Positions 55,004-64,000 are shown, counted from the stretch's first letter. The stretch is 64,000 bases of DNA from Mesorhizobium sp. B2-4-3 (GCF_006442815.1 NZ_VFVL01000001.1:310001-374000), one strand, 5' to 3'. Numbers and translations: made by a program. The notes: a model not told the origin generated them from the letters alone.

Positions 55004-55564
55004 TCAACCGATAAGGATCTTGGTATCGGAAATGAACTTGAATACCGGGATCGCCATGTTCTCCGGCGCCGGGCCTTTGCGGATGCGGCCGGCGGTGTCG
55101 TATTGCGAACCATGGCACGGGCAGAACCAGCCGCCGAAATCGCCTTCCTGGCCGAGCGGGATACAGCCCAGATGCGTGCAGACCTGGACCATCACCATCC
55201 AGGCTTCCTTGCCGGGCGTGGTGCGGTTGGCGTCGGTCGCCGGCGCGTCGGACGGCAGGTTGGCGTTGCGGGCGATCGGGTCCTTGAGATCGCCGAGGTT
55301 GACGGCTTCGCCGTCCTTCATTTCCTTTTCGGTGCGGTTGCGCACCACCACCGGCTTGCCGCGCCACTTGACGATCAGCGAGCTGCCGGGCTGCAGGGAG
55401 GCGACATCGACCTCGACGGAAGCCAGCGCCAGCGTCGAGGCATCCGGCTGCATCTGGTCGATGAACGGCCAGGCGACGGCCCCTGCGCCGACCACGGCGG
55501 CCATGCCGGTGGCTACGTAGAGAAAATCGCGACGGTTGGGATCGTGGATGTCGGTTGCGCTCAC
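55004..55564 (-). CDS. petA: Ubiquinol-cytochrome c reductase Rieske iron-sulfur subunit
   Basis: A 186-residue subunit with a twin-arginine signal anchor ([25 protein letters not shown]). The two cluster motifs are CTHLGC at 129-134 and CPCHGS at 148-153, with the stabilising cysteines. It carries electrons from quinol to cytochrome c1. The GTG at 55564 starts the protein; the frame is open far upstream without similarity. It is the first gene of petABC, whose promoter must lie in 55565-55876. Confidence 0.96.
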   Translation of the reverse strand: MSATDIHDPNRRDFLYVATGMAAVVGAGAVAWPFIDQMQPDASTLALASVEVDVASLQPGSSLIVKWRGKPVVVRNRTEKEMKDGEAVNLGDLKDPIARNANLPSDAPATDANRTTPGKEAWMVMVQVCTHLGCIPLGQEGDFGGWFCPCHGSQYDTAGRIRKGPAPENMAIPVFKFISDTKILIG

Positions 55565-55876
55565 GGGTGCCTGATCCTTTCGCCTCTTCCTAACCGGAGG
55601 CCGAGCCTTGTCCCCGCTCAATCGCACCTGCCCGACAGCGCATGGCGAACAGGCTAGCGAATTCCTCCGGCATTTGGATTTTCGGTTTATGCGTGCGGCC
55701 CGTTTTTGTCCAGTCGGGTGAAGGCACAAGGGCAGATTGTCGCGGGGATGCGCGACGGCCGTGGCCGGCGCATCCCCGCATGGCCGCCGGACGGGGTGAA
55801 ACAGCAGGAAATCCGGGGTGGAATCGGGCCGGTGTTCGCCTCGACATCGGCTCCTGGCCCGGTCTATTGTCCGGCC
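55565..55876. other. Divergent region between petA and a cupin gene
   Basis: This 312-base gap should hold the petABC promoter. I see no convincing -35/-10 pair, repeat or further gene. A T-rich patch near 55680-55715 is a possible promoter area. Confidence 0.4.
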
Positions 55877-56221
55877 ATGGCGCATGTCATTGAACGCTAC
55901 AGCTGGGCCGACGCCCCCGACCGCTGGATGGGCGAGCTGCAATGCGGCCAGTTCGGCGCCAATTCCTGCCTGATCTTCAACTATCAGCCGACGGTCGGCG
56001 GCGGCCCGCGCCTGCACAAGCATCCCTATGCGGAAATCTTCGTCATCCGCTCCGGCACCGGCCTGTTCACGATCGGCGACCAGGAAATCAGGGCCACGGC
56101 CGGCCAGATCCTGATCGTGCCGCCCGACACGCCGCACAAATTCACCAATCTCGGCCCCGGTCCGCTCGAAAGCACCGACATCCACGAGAACGGTCACTTC
56201 ATCACGGAGTGGCTGGAGTAG
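55877..56221 (+). CDS. Cupin domain-containing protein
   Basis: A 114-residue single cupin domain. It starts MAHVIERYSWADAPDRWMGELQCGQFGANSCLIF and has the metal motif GPRLHKHPYAEIFVIRSGTGLFTIG followed by RATAGQILIVPPDTPHKFTNLGPG. Such small cupins bind or dioxygenate small molecules; no reaction can be named. An in-frame start 171 bases upstream lacks similarity. It is followed by a repeat and a convergent small gene. Confidence 0.85.
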   Translation: MAHVIERYSWADAPDRWMGELQCGQFGANSCLIFNYQPTVGGGPRLHKHPYAEIFVIRSGTGLFTIGDQEIRATAGQILIVPPDTPHKFTNLGPGPLESTDIHENGHFITEWLE

Positions 56222-56268
56222 ACCATGATCCCGAAAAGTGGGAACCGGTTTTCGGGAAGATTATGGTC
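56222..56268. repeat. Short dispersed palindrome, family C, copy 3
   Basis: ACCATGATCCCGAAAAGTGG and GGTTTTCGGGAAGATTATGGT arms; the same design as the copies at 27938-27984 and 38951-38997. It lies between a plus-strand and a minus-strand gene. Confidence 0.8.
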
Positions 56269-56282
56269 AAACTAAAGAGCGC

Positions 56283-56594
56283 CTAACTGGCGCCCAGCCT
56301 GACCAGCACGGCCCTCGGGATGTCGTATTCGCGGATCACGGCATCGTGCTTGCGCAGACCGCAAAGCTCGCGTTGGATGAAATAGGCGTGGACTGCCGCC
56401 GCCGCTTCCTTGAGCAGCCGGTTGCGATGCTCGCCCTCGCCGCTCTCGCGCAATTCGGCAAGGCTTTCCTCGACACGCCGGCCGGCGCGGCCGAGCGCGG
56501 CGGCTTTTTCGGCGAGGATTTCGTGGCCGAGCAGGTCGAGCGCGCTTTCCTGCGCGCTTGACCGTCCAAAATTGGTGGGCATGCGTACCGACAT
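56283..56594 (-). CDS. Small conserved protein, DUF6665-like
   Basis: A 103-residue protein with a helical core (LGHEILAEKAAALGRAGRRVEESLAELRE) and LLKEAAAAVHAYFIQRELCGLRKHDAVIREYDIP. It resembles small alphaproteobacterial proteins grouped under DUF6665, which I recall without certainty. No signal or membrane segment. It follows the ABC transporter genes on the same strand with a 9-base gap, so it is probably cotranscribed with them. Confidence 0.65.
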   Translation of the reverse strand: MSVRMPTNFGRSSAQESALDLLGHEILAEKAAALGRAGRRVEESLAELRESGEGEHRNRLLKEAAAAVHAYFIQRELCGLRKHDAVIREYDIPRAVLVRLGAS

Positions 56595-56603
56595 GATGCC
56601 GTT

Positions 56604-58487
56604 CTACTCCGCCGGCCGCGTCTCTTCCAGCGCGCTTTCCTCGTTGAACAGGAAGCCGCCGGACTGTCGCTTCCAGAGCCGCGCATAGAGCCCGTCGAGC
56701 GCCACCAGCTCGTCATGCGTGCCCTGTTCGACGATGCGGCCGCCGTCCAGCACCACCAGCCGGTCGAGCGCCGCGATCGTCGACAGCCGGTGCGCGATGG
56801 CGATCACGGTCTTTTCCTCCATCAGCCTGGTCAGATTCTCCTGGATCGCCGCCTCGATGTCGGAATCGAGCGCCGAGGTCGCCTCGTCGAGGATGAGGAT
56901 CGGCGCATCCTTGAGGAAGACGCGCGCGATGGCGACGCGCTGCCGCTGCCCGCCGGACAGCTTCACGCCGCGCTCGCCGACATAGGCCTCGTAGCCGGAG
57001 CGCTCGCGGTTGTCGCGCAGACCCAGGATGAAGTCATGCGCCTCGGCTTTCCGGGCCGCGGCGATCACCTGCGCGTCGGTGGCATCCGGCATGCCGAGCT
57101 TGATGTTGTCGCGCAGCGACCGGTGGAAAAGCGCGGTATCTTGGCTGACCACGCCGATATTGCCGCGCAGCGAGTTCTGCGTCACATGCGCAATGTCCTG
57201 GCCGTCGATCAGGATCTGGCCGCCCTCCAGGTCGTAGAGGCGCAGGATCAGGTTGGCCAAGGTCGTCTTGCCGGCACCTGACGGGCCGACCAGCCCGACC
57301 TTCTCGCCCGGACGCACGACGAGATCGATGCCGTCGAGCACGCCGGCCCCCTTGCCGTAGTGGAAGGTGACGTTCCTGACGTCGATGCGGCCGCCGGCGA
57401 CGACCATTTCCTTGGCGTCCGGCGCGTCGGTCAGGCCGAGCGGCTGCGAGATCAGCGCCTTGGAATTCTCCAGCACGCCGAGATTCCTCAAAATGCCGTT
57501 GAGTTGCATCATGAGGCGGCCGAGCAGCATGTTGAGCCTGAGCACCAGCGACAGCGTGAAGGCGACGGCGCCGACCGTGATCGAGCCTTCGACCCACAGA
57601 TAGATGGCGAAGGCGGCGATCGCCGTGATCATGATGCCGGAGAGCATGGTCAGCGCCATGCGCACGCCGGTCAGCCGGCGCGTGAACGGCCGCAGCGCGT
57701 CGAGATAGATGCCGAAGCCGCCGCGGATATAGCGATCGTCGCCGTCGGCCGAAAACAGCTTCAACGTCTGCACGTTCGAATAGGAATCGACGATGCGGCC
57801 GGTGATCATCGAACCGGCCTCGGCCGTCGCCTCGGCATGCTTGCGGATCGCCGGCAGATAGAGTTTCGCCAGCCAGCCGAAGGCGGCGATCCAGATCACC
57901 ACCAGCACCGCCAGCCGCAGATCGAGACCGGCGACCAGCGCGAGTGTCGTCACCGTATAGACGATCATGAACCAGACCACCTCGATGAAGCTTTCCATCA
58001 GGTCGCCCGTCGCCTGCCCCGCCTGCCAGACTTTTGTCGCGATGCGGCCGGCGAAATCGTTCTGGAAGAAGGCGTAGGACTGGCGCGAGACATGCCGGTG
58101 CGCCTGCCAGCGCACCAGATTGTAGAATCCGGGCGTGATCGTCTGCTCGTCGACCAGCGCCGACAGGCCGACCACCAGCGTGCGGACGACCAACACCACG
58201 GCGCCCATGAACAGGAGCTCGGGACCGGCCGCGGCCCAAAGCGCTTGCCAACTGCGCTCGCCGGGCAGTTGGTCGAGGATATCGACCAGCCTTCCGACGA
58301 AATAGAACAGGCCGGCCTCGACCAGCGGCGCGATGCCGCCGATGATCAGCATGGCGAAGAAGGCGAGCTTGGCCTGCCCGACATAGTGCCAAAGGAAGCC
58401 GCCGACGCTGGCGGGGGGGCGAAGATTCGCCGGCTCGCGGAACGGATAGACCCAGCGCTCGAACCAGCGATAGACGCCCTTCATCAT
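56604..58487 (-). CDS. ABC transporter ATP-binding/permease (half transporter), third of three
   Basis: A 627-residue protein with six membrane segments (residues about 35-330) and a nucleotide-binding domain: Walker A GPSGAGKTT near 390, signature LSGGQRQRVAIAR, Walker B ILILDEATSALDS and the H loop IAIAHRLSTI. Such type IV exporters act as dimers on lipids, drugs or peptides. The start overlaps the upstream gene by four bases (ATGA). It has two paralogs directly upstream in the same operon. Confidence 0.92.
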   Translation of the reverse strand: MMKGVYRWFERWVYPFREPANLRPPASVGGFLWHYVGQAKLAFFAMLIIGGIAPLVEAGLFYFVGRLVDILDQLPGERSWQALWAAAGPELLFMGAVVLVVRTLVVGLSALVDEQTITPGFYNLVRWQAHRHVSRQSYAFFQNDFAGRIATKVWQAGQATGDLMESFIEVVWFMIVYTVTTLALVAGLDLRLAVLVVIWIAAFGWLAKLYLPAIRKHAEATAEAGSMITGRIVDSYSNVQTLKLFSADGDDRYIRGGFGIYLDALRPFTRRLTGVRMALTMLSGIMITAIAAFAIYLWVEGSITVGAVAFTLSLVLRLNMLLGRLMMQLNGILRNLGVLENSKALISQPLGLTDAPDAKEMVVAGGRIDVRNVTFHYGKGAGVLDGIDLVVRPGEKVGLVGPSGAGKTTLANLILRLYDLEGGQILIDGQDIAHVTQNSLRGNIGVVSQDTALFHRSLRDNIKLGMPDATDAQVIAAARKAEAHDFILGLRDNRERSGYEAYVGERGVKLSGGQRQRVAIARVFLKDAPILILDEATSALDSDIEAAIQENLTRLMEEKTVIAIAHRLSTIAALDRLVVLDGGRIVEQGTHDELVALDGLYARLWKRQSGGFLFNEESALEETRPAE

Positions 58488-60376
58488 TCCGCGGCTTCAC
58501 CTTTCGTCGCCAGATCGCCGGCGGCCTGCTTGTCCTCGAGCAGGAACCCGCCCGACTGGCGCCGCCAGAGCTGGGCATAGAGCCCACCCTTGGCAATCAA
58601 GGTCTCATGCGAGCCGTCCTCGACGATGCGCCCTTTGTCCATCACCACCAGCCTGTCCATCGCCGCGATGGTCGACAGGCGATGGGCGATGGCAATGACG
58701 GTCTTGCCCTGCATGAGCTTGTAGAGGTTCTCCTGAATGGCGGCTTCCACCTCCGAATCGAGCGCGGACGTGGCCTCGTCGAGAATGAGGATCGGCGCGT
58801 CCTTAAGCATCACACGAGCGATGGCGATGCGTTGCCGCTGGCCGCCGGAGAGCTTCACGCCGCGCTCGCCGACAAGCGCCTCATAGCCGCTCTGCCCATG
58901 CGGATCGGTCAGCGCCGCGATCACATCGTCGATCTGGGCGGCCTTGGCCGCGCTGAACATCGTCTCGTCGCTGGCCGACTGGCGTCCATATTTGAGGTTC
59001 TCGCGAACCGATCGATGCAAGAGCGAGGTGTCCTGGTTGACGAAACCGATCGCTGCGCGAACGCTCTCCTGCGAGACGTTGCGGATGTCCTGCCCGTCGA
59101 TCAGCACCTTGCCGTCCTGCACGTCGAACAGCCGCAGCACGAGATTGACCAGCGTCGACTTGCCGGCTCCCGAACGGCCGATCAGGCCGACCCGCTCGCC
59201 CGGCGCGATCGTCAGCGACAGATTGTCGATGACGCCGCCTTTGCCGTCCTTGCGCCAATAGTTGAAGTTCACCCGGTCGAACTCGATGCCGCCGGCCTTG
59301 ACGACAAGGGCGGGCGCGCCCGGATTGTCCTGCATGGTGATGGGGCGCGCGATCGTCGTCATCGAATTGCTGGCGACGCCGATCTGCCGGAAGACATTGG
59401 CGCCGACATCGAGGATCCTGCCGGAGATGTTGGCGATCTGCAGTGCGAACGGTATCGCCGTCGCCACGGCTGCCGTGGTCATGGCGCCGGCGTTCCAGCC
59501 GGCTAGCGCCAGCCAGCTTATGGCGATGAGCAGCGTCGCATTGAGGACGAACAGGGACGACCACATCAGCGTGAAAACGCGCATCAGACGGTAAAATGTA
59601 TCGGCATGCTCGACCACGGCTTGCGAGACATATCTGTCTTCGTGCTCGCCGGTCGAGAATGTCTTGAGCGTCAGGATGTTGGTGTAGCTGTCGACCATGC
59701 GGCCGCTCACCTGCGACCACCGCTCCGACAGCTCGGAAGATCGCCGCGTGATCCTCGGCATCGCAAGCCAGAAGATCAGGCAGTAGAACACCAGCCATAC
59801 CGCCACCACCGCCAAGAGGAGCGGATCGAGCCGCGCCAGCACCACGATGGCGACCGCGACGAAGACCAGCGCATACCAGACGGCATCGACCGTGAGGTTG
59901 ACGCTCATCTCCACCGAATCGCCGCTTTGCATAACCTTGGTTCCGATCCGGCCGGCAAAGTCGTTCTGGAAGAAAGACCAGTCCTGGCGCACCACATGCC
60001 AGTGGCTCTGCCAGCGGATGAGGTCGATGAGGTTCGGCGCGATAGCGTGGTTGCGGATGAGCGCGTCGATAACCATCGACAGCGGACGCAGCAGCACGAC
60101 GAAAGCCATCATGACGAGCAGCGGCCCATGCACCGCGAAGAAATCGCCTGGCTTTGCGTTGGTGAGCGCGCCCACGATCAGGCCTACGAAAATCGGCAGC
60201 ATCGCGTCCACGATCGCCGCGACGGCAACGATCATCATGCGCAGCCAGTAGGCGGCGCGAAACTGCCTTATGAAATACCAGTAGAACCGCCAAAGCCCCA
60301 TTGGCGGCTGCCTGTCTTCGGCCAGCGCCACCGGCGAATAACGGCTTTCGAACCAGGTGAAGATGCGGTCGAGCAT
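58484..60376 (-). CDS. ABC transporter ATP-binding/permease (half transporter), second of three
   Basis: A 630-residue half transporter. It begins MLDRIFTWFESRYSPVA, has six membrane segments, then Walker A GRSGAGKST, signature LSGGQRQRIAIARV and Walker B ILILDEATSALDSE. The C-terminal NBD stretch EAAIQENLYKLMQGKTVIA is nearly identical to the next paralog, but less so to the third. ATG at 60376 was chosen since the sibling proteins start at the same place. Coupled by ATGA to the following gene. Confidence 0.92.
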   Translation of the reverse strand: MLDRIFTWFESRYSPVALAEDRQPPMGLWRFYWYFIRQFRAAYWLRMMIVAVAAIVDAMLPIFVGLIVGALTNAKPGDFFAVHGPLLVMMAFVVLLRPLSMVIDALIRNHAIAPNLIDLIRWQSHWHVVRQDWSFFQNDFAGRIGTKVMQSGDSVEMSVNLTVDAVWYALVFVAVAIVVLARLDPLLLAVVAVWLVFYCLIFWLAMPRITRRSSELSERWSQVSGRMVDSYTNILTLKTFSTGEHEDRYVSQAVVEHADTFYRLMRVFTLMWSSLFVLNATLLIAISWLALAGWNAGAMTTAAVATAIPFALQIANISGRILDVGANVFRQIGVASNSMTTIARPITMQDNPGAPALVVKAGGIEFDRVNFNYWRKDGKGGVIDNLSLTIAPGERVGLIGRSGAGKSTLVNLVLRLFDVQDGKVLIDGQDIRNVSQESVRAAIGFVNQDTSLLHRSVRENLKYGRQSASDETMFSAAKAAQIDDVIAALTDPHGQSGYEALVGERGVKLSGGQRQRIAIARVMLKDAPILILDEATSALDSEVEAAIQENLYKLMQGKTVIAIAHRLSTIAAMDRLVVMDKGRIVEDGSHETLIAKGGLYAQLWRRQSGGFLLEDKQAAGDLATKGEAAE

Positions 60377-60416
60377 TTTTCTCTCATGGACGCCGGAAAC
60401 TGCAATCGCGATCGCG

Positions 60417-62297
60417 TTACTCCGCTGCCATCTCGGATTGCGGCGCCTTGGCATCAACCTCGGTTGGCGCGTCATCGAGCAGGAAGCCACCGGACTGGCG
60501 CTGCCAGAGCTGCGCATAGAGCCCGCCCTTGGCGACGAGTTCCTCATGCGAGCCTTCCTCTATAATGCGGCCCTTGTCCATGACGACGAGGCGGTCCATC
60601 GCCGCGATGGTCGACAGACGGTGCGCGATGGCAATGACGGTCTTGCCCTGCATCAGCTTGTAGAGGTTCTCCTGGATCGCCGCCTCGGCTTCCGAATCGA
60701 GCGCCGAGGTCGCCTCGTCGAGGATCAGGATCGGCGCGTCCTTCAGCATGACGCGGGCGATCGCGACGCGCTGCCGCTGGCCGCCGGACAGTTTGACGCC
60801 GCGGTCGCCGACATGGGCGTCGAATCCCTTGCGGCCGTTGTGGTCCGAAAGCCCGCCGATGAAATCGAGTGCCTCAGCCCGGCGCGCCGCCTCGATGAGC
60901 ATCTCGTCGGTCGCGTCGGGCCGGCCGTAGAGGATGTTCTCCTTCACCGAGCGGTGCAGCAGCGAGGTGTCCTGCGTTACCATGCCGATCTGCGCGCGCA
61001 ACGAATCCTGCGTCACCGCCGCGATCTCCTGGCCGTCGACGAGGATCCTGCCGCCTTCCAGGTCGTAGAAGCGCAGCAGCAGATTGACCAGCGTCGACTT
61101 GCCGGCGCCGGAGCGGCCGACGATGCCGACCTTCTCGCCGGGCTTTACCGTCAGCGACAGGTTCTCGATGACGCCCTTCTGCTTGCCGTAGTGGAAGCGG
61201 ATGTCGTCAAAGCGGATCTCGCCCTGGCTGACACTGATGTCCTTGGCGCCCGGGCGGTCCTCGACCAGGCGCGGCAGCGAGATCGACTGGATGCCGTCCT
61301 GCACCGTGCCGATATTCTCGAACAGGCCCGACATCTCCCACATGATCCACTGCGACATGCCCCACATCCGCAGCACTAGGCCGATGACCACGGCGACCGC
61401 GCCGATCGTCACCGCTTCGCCCAGCCACAGCCAAAGCGAGATCGCCGTGACGGTAAGCAAAAGCAGCGAATTCAAGATGTAGAGCAGGCCGTAGAGCACC
61501 GTCACCAGGCGCATCGAGCGGTACACGGTATCGAGGAAGCCCGCCATGCCTTCCCGAGCGAAGGTCGCCTCGCGGCGCGCGTGGGAAAACAGCTTCACCG
61601 TCTGGATGTTGGCATAGCTGTCGACGACGCGGCCGGTCATGGTCGAACGCGCATTGGCCTGTTCCTCACCGACCTTGCCGAGCCGGGGAATAAAATACCG
61701 CAGCAGCGCGATATAGCCGATCAGCCATACGCCCAAGGGTGCGGCCAGCCGCAAGTCCGCCGAGCCGACGATGAACAGCATGCCGAGAAAGTAGACGATG
61801 ACGTAGTTGAGGACGTCTATAACCTTCATGACGCAGTCGCGCACGGCGAGTGCGGTCTGCATCAGCTTGGTGGCGATGCGGCCGGCGAACTCGTCCTGGT
61901 AGAAAGCCATCGACTGTTTCAGCAGGTAGCGATGCACCTGCCAGCGGATGCGCATCGGGTAGTTGCCCATCATCGTCTGCTGATTGAACAACGAACGCAC
62001 CCAGACCGTGCCGGGCAGCGCAAACAGCACGATGAAAGCCATGCCGGCCAGTTTCCAGCTCTCGGTCTGCAGGAAGGTTTCCCGATTCTGCGCCGACAGC
62101 CAGTCGACGATGCGGCCCATGAAACCGAACATCCACACTTCGGTGATGGCGATCGCCGCCACCAGCACTGCATCCACGACGATGTAGGGCCAGACGCCGC
62201 GCGTGTGGTGCACGCAGAACGCGACCAGCGTCTTCGGCGGCTCGACCGGCTCCGCGGCGGGAAACGGATCGAGCCTGTTTTCAAACCAGCGGAACAT
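60417..62297 (-). CDS. ABC transporter ATP-binding/permease (half transporter), first of three
   Basis: A 626-residue half transporter, the first gene of the operon. It starts MFRWFENRLDPFPAAEPVEPP, with six membrane segments and an NBD holding GRSGAGKST, LSGGQRQRVAIARV and LDEATSALDSEAEAA. The membrane domain is more like the family of rhizobial lipid or drug exporters than the bacterial MsbA. GTG at 62306 is an alternative start. All three copies share the tail motif GLYAQLW.RQSGGFL, so they arose by tandem duplication. Partners may form a heterodimer, an inference. Confidence 0.92.
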   Translation of the reverse strand: MFRWFENRLDPFPAAEPVEPPKTLVAFCVHHTRGVWPYIVVDAVLVAAIAITEVWMFGFMGRIVDWLSAQNRETFLQTESWKLAGMAFIVLFALPGTVWVRSLFNQQTMMGNYPMRIRWQVHRYLLKQSMAFYQDEFAGRIATKLMQTALAVRDCVMKVIDVLNYVIVYFLGMLFIVGSADLRLAAPLGVWLIGYIALLRYFIPRLGKVGEEQANARSTMTGRVVDSYANIQTVKLFSHARREATFAREGMAGFLDTVYRSMRLVTVLYGLLYILNSLLLLTVTAISLWLWLGEAVTIGAVAVVIGLVLRMWGMSQWIMWEMSGLFENIGTVQDGIQSISLPRLVEDRPGAKDISVSQGEIRFDDIRFHYGKQKGVIENLSLTVKPGEKVGIVGRSGAGKSTLVNLLLRFYDLEGGRILVDGQEIAAVTQDSLRAQIGMVTQDTSLLHRSVKENILYGRPDATDEMLIEAARRAEALDFIGGLSDHNGRKGFDAHVGDRGVKLSGGQRQRVAIARVMLKDAPILILDEATSALDSEAEAAIQENLYKLMQGKTVIAIAHRLSTIAAMDRLVVMDKGRIIEEGSHEELVAKGGLYAQLWQRQSGGFLLDDAPTEVDAKAPQSEMAAE

Positions 62298-62324
62298 TCC
62301 AGGCACTCGCGATGCTATGCGCGC

Positions 62325-62903
62325 TCACGCGGCGCGGGATTGATGGGCAAGGCTTTGCGGCCGCGCGGCGCGACGGGCCGGCGATACGGAATCATCCGCG
62401 TCGCCGGTCCTATCCCGCGCAATATAGGGTGTCGCCGGCATTTCGCCGACAGGCTCGTTTGACGTCCCTGACGACCCCGAACTTCCGGACGAAAGGCCGG
62501 AACCTGCCCGGCTCCTGTCGCCCGGCCGGATCAAACGGATGATCCGGCGCACCAGCGTGGGCCGGCTGTGGTCGGGCACCGCGCGCGAGAAATCGACATC
62601 CGGCAGCATGCCACGATGCGGCCTGCGCCGTTCCTCGGCATGCACCGCCGACGAATAGGTCTCGCCGATCAGCAGCGCCCAGGTCGCCGCCTTGCGCTCA
62701 TGCAGGCTTCTTGACCCCGGTATCTTGTAGGGATCGAACATTGGTCCGTCCTCCATATGCAAATGCGTTAAAAAGGGTGACGCGGCCTCGACCACCGGCA
62801 TTCGGCCGAAGGCGCGGATCGAATCGGTCGGAACCAGACGGCAAATGTCTGTCTCGACACGTTCAGATGGCGCTTGGCGCCGCTTTGGCAGTTTGAAAAA
62901 CAT
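62325..62903 (-). CDS. Hypothetical protein, Arg/Ser-rich
   Basis: A 192-residue protein from ATG 62903, or shorter from an ATG near 62741 (MFDPYKIPGSRSLHERKAATWALLIGETY). The N-terminal region is charged and the C-terminal third is Ser/Gly/Arg-rich with SSGSSGSSG. No known domain, no signal peptide. Compositional bias raises doubt, but codon use and the open frame are compatible with a gene. It lies upstream of the ABC operon on the same strand and may precede it in one transcript. Confidence 0.45.
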   Translation of the reverse strand: MFFKLPKRRQAPSERVETDICRLVPTDSIRAFGRMPVVEAASPFLTHLHMEDGPMFDPYKIPGSRSLHERKAATWALLIGETYSSAVHAEERRRPHRGMLPDVDFSRAVPDHSRPTLVRRIIRLIRPGDRSRAGSGLSSGSSGSSGTSNEPVGEMPATPYIARDRTGDADDSVSPARRAARPQSLAHQSRAA

Positions 62904-62969
62904 CGCAAGATTCCCTCGAAGGCCAAAAACTGGGTTCGGCGGGAATCGGTGCGATGAGGACTTAAAGTG

Positions 62970-63047
62970 TCAGAAGAATCGTCGTACCGAAACCGCCTGC
63001 GGGCATACGTGAGCCCCGGAGCGGAGCTGGATGTGCATGGTCATCAT
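62970..63047 (-). CDS. Possible 25-residue small protein
   Basis: A short minus-strand frame (MMTMHIQLRSGAHVCPQAVS plus VRRFF) with a strong ribosome site: GGAGGGGAACAC ahead of the first ATG. The peptide is basic and has one Cys. No neighbour is linked to it. It may be a small regulatory or stress protein or only chance; the good ribosome site is the main evidence. Confidence 0.35.
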   Translation of the reverse strand: MMTMHIQLRSGAHVCPQAVSVRRFF

Positions 63048-63187
63048 GTGTTCCCCTCCATTCGGTTCGGGTTGACGATGGTGGGCATATACTCGACTTC
63101 GCAGAAAATGGCCACCCGCCAGTCCAGAAATCGCCGAAAGCCGGAGGCGCCTGTGGCCGATCTGCCACTTATTAGCAGGATGCGGAA

Positions 63188-63646
63188 ATGAACGATCGTC
63201 TCCGCATCGCGCTCTACCAGCCGGACATCGCCGGCAACACCGGGACAATCCTGCGCTTCGCCGCCTGCCTCGACATCGGTGTCGATATCATCGAGCCGGC
63301 CGGCTTCCCGCTCTCCGACCGGGCGCTGAAACGGGCCGGCATGGACTACCTCGAAATGGCGGCGCTTTCCCGCCATGCCGACTGGCACGCCTTCGAGGAG
63401 TGGCGAAAGGCCAACGCGCGCCGCCTGGTGCTGCTCACCACCAAGGCCACGGCCGCCTACACCGACTTTGCTTTCGCTGCCGGCGACATCCTTCTGTTCG
63501 GCCGCGAATCCGCCGGCGTGCCGGATCAGGTCCACCAGGCGGCCGACGCGCGACTGACCATCCCGATGCGGCCCGGCGCGCGCAGCATCAATGTCGCGCT
63601 GTCCGTCGCCATGGTCGCGGGCGAAGCGCTGCGTCAGCTCGGCTAG
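63188..63646 (+). CDS. trmL: tRNA (cytidine(34)-2'-O)-methyltransferase
   Basis: A 152-residue SPOUT-fold methyltransferase that methylates the wobble ribose of tRNA-Leu. Motif 1 ([22 protein letters not shown]), motif 2 ([14 protein letters not shown]) and motif 3 ([29 protein letters not shown]) form the knotted SAM site. Length is typical for the small TrmL proteins. The start is the first ATG of the domain. Confidence 0.95.
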   Translation: MNDRLRIALYQPDIAGNTGTILRFAACLDIGVDIIEPAGFPLSDRALKRAGMDYLEMAALSRHADWHAFEEWRKANARRLVLLTTKATAAYTDFAFAAGDILLFGRESAGVPDQVHQAADARLTIPMRPGARSINVALSVAMVAGEALRQLG

Positions 63647-63759
63647 AACCTCGAGCCCTTCTTCATTGCCGGGCGCAGGCTCTACTCGCGGCGTCATTCT
63701 CACCCAGGCGCACATCGCCTTCTCCTGCAATTGCCCTATCGACGTTTCTTGGCTACAAG

Positions 63760-63775
63760 CTCAACTTAACTTGAG
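63760..63775. promoter_or_regulatory. Sox-box-like palindrome upstream of soxR
   Basis: CTCAA and TTGAG flank a 6-base centre (CTTAAC) within CTCAACTTAACTTGAG. It fits the CCTCAAG...CTTGAGG type of MerR-family SoxR operator and lies 20 bases before the start. Confidence 0.6.
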
Positions 63776-63794
63776 GTCAAGCGAAAAGTTCGAG

Positions 63795-64000
63795 ATGGCT
63801 CCGGTAAGGGAATTGACGGTCGGCCAGGTGGCCGTTCGCAGCGGCGTTGCGGTATCGGCGCTGCATTTCTACGAGGCGCGCGGCCTGATCCGCAGCCATC
63901 GCACTTCGGGCAACCAGCGGCGCTACAGCCGCGACGTGCTGCGGCGCGTGGCGATCATCCGCGTCGCCCAGGAAGTCGGCATCTCGCTCGCCGGGATCAC
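63795..64000 (+). CDS. soxR: Redox-sensitive transcriptional activator SoxR (5' part; continues past window)
   Basis: The first 68 residues of a MerR-family regulator: [65 protein letters not shown]. The winged-helix signature with SALHFYE and the GNQRRY segment is typical of SoxR. The [2Fe-2S] Cys motif lies past the window edge, so SoxR identity rests on the DNA-binding half and the sox-box-like operator. It senses redox-cycling agents. Confidence 0.88.
   Translation, partial: MAPVRELTVGQVAVRSGVAVSALHFYEARGLIRSHRTSGNQRRYSRDVLRRVAIIRVAQEVGISLAGI

Overview
The window looks like chromosomal DNA of a Rhizobiales alphaproteobacterium, most likely Mesorhizobium or a close relative. The reasons are high GC, a BA14K-family protein, a DUF1127 protein, an unusually long UvrB, a petP/petR-type regulator pair next to ilvE, a petABC cytochrome bc1 operon, and many short dispersed palindromic repeats between genes. 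Most of it is housekeeping or conserved rhizobial sequence. I found no rRNA, tRNA, CRISPR array, prophage or complete insertion sequence.

Layout. 1-2.3 kb: the end of a GMC oxidoreductase, an enolase-superfamily enzyme and a 3-hydroxyisobutyrate-dehydrogenase-like enzyme, coupled by 4-base overlaps (a small catabolic operon). 2.6-11 kb: a lipid kinase, several conserved proteins of unknown role, a CapA-like phosphoesterase-fold protein and an exported EF-hand protein, with repeats between them. 11.5-18.3 kb: uvrB, an ABC-F ATPase and small stress or metabolism genes (SnoaL-like, DUF1127, VOC, DUF1428). 18.5-25 kb: a TPR-sulfotransferase, a Kazal-domain lipoprotein, two tandem cold-shock genes, a BA14K protein, an MBL hydrolase, a glycine-zipper protein and ilvE. 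25.2-29.3 kb: MarR regulator, OmpR regulator, histidine kinase and a GT4 glycosyltransferase.

29.3-37.3 kb: csaA, YbjN, ubiK, a ParDE-type toxin-antitoxin pair with a clear promoter, then lgt, a MidA-type methyltransferase, pgeF, an M24-fold protein, a lipoprotein and prs. 37.3-45 kb is more accessory: a DHFR-like reductase, an AraC regulator divergent from an Fsr-like MFS exporter, two glycan-type genes of lower GC, a TetR/cupin divergon with an operator-like palindrome, and a GST. 45.2-47.9 kb: rplY, pth and ychF. 48.0-49.6 kb is a lower-GC insertion carrying a three-Cys-motif (DUF5131/Gp37-Gp68) gene and its convergent partner tcmP. 50-56.2 kb: corA, two MaoC paralogs, apt and petABC. 56.3-62.3 kb: a DUF6665-like gene and three tandem ABC half-transporters. 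The window ends with trmL and the 5' part of soxR preceded by a sox-box-like palindrome.

The most interesting items are the DUF5131/TcmP module, a palindromic repeat translated in frame inside the UvrB tail, the Kazal lipoprotein, a structured non-coding stretch ending in a strong terminator at about 4.2 kb, and several families of dispersed inverted repeats. All calls come from reading the sequence; no database search was run.
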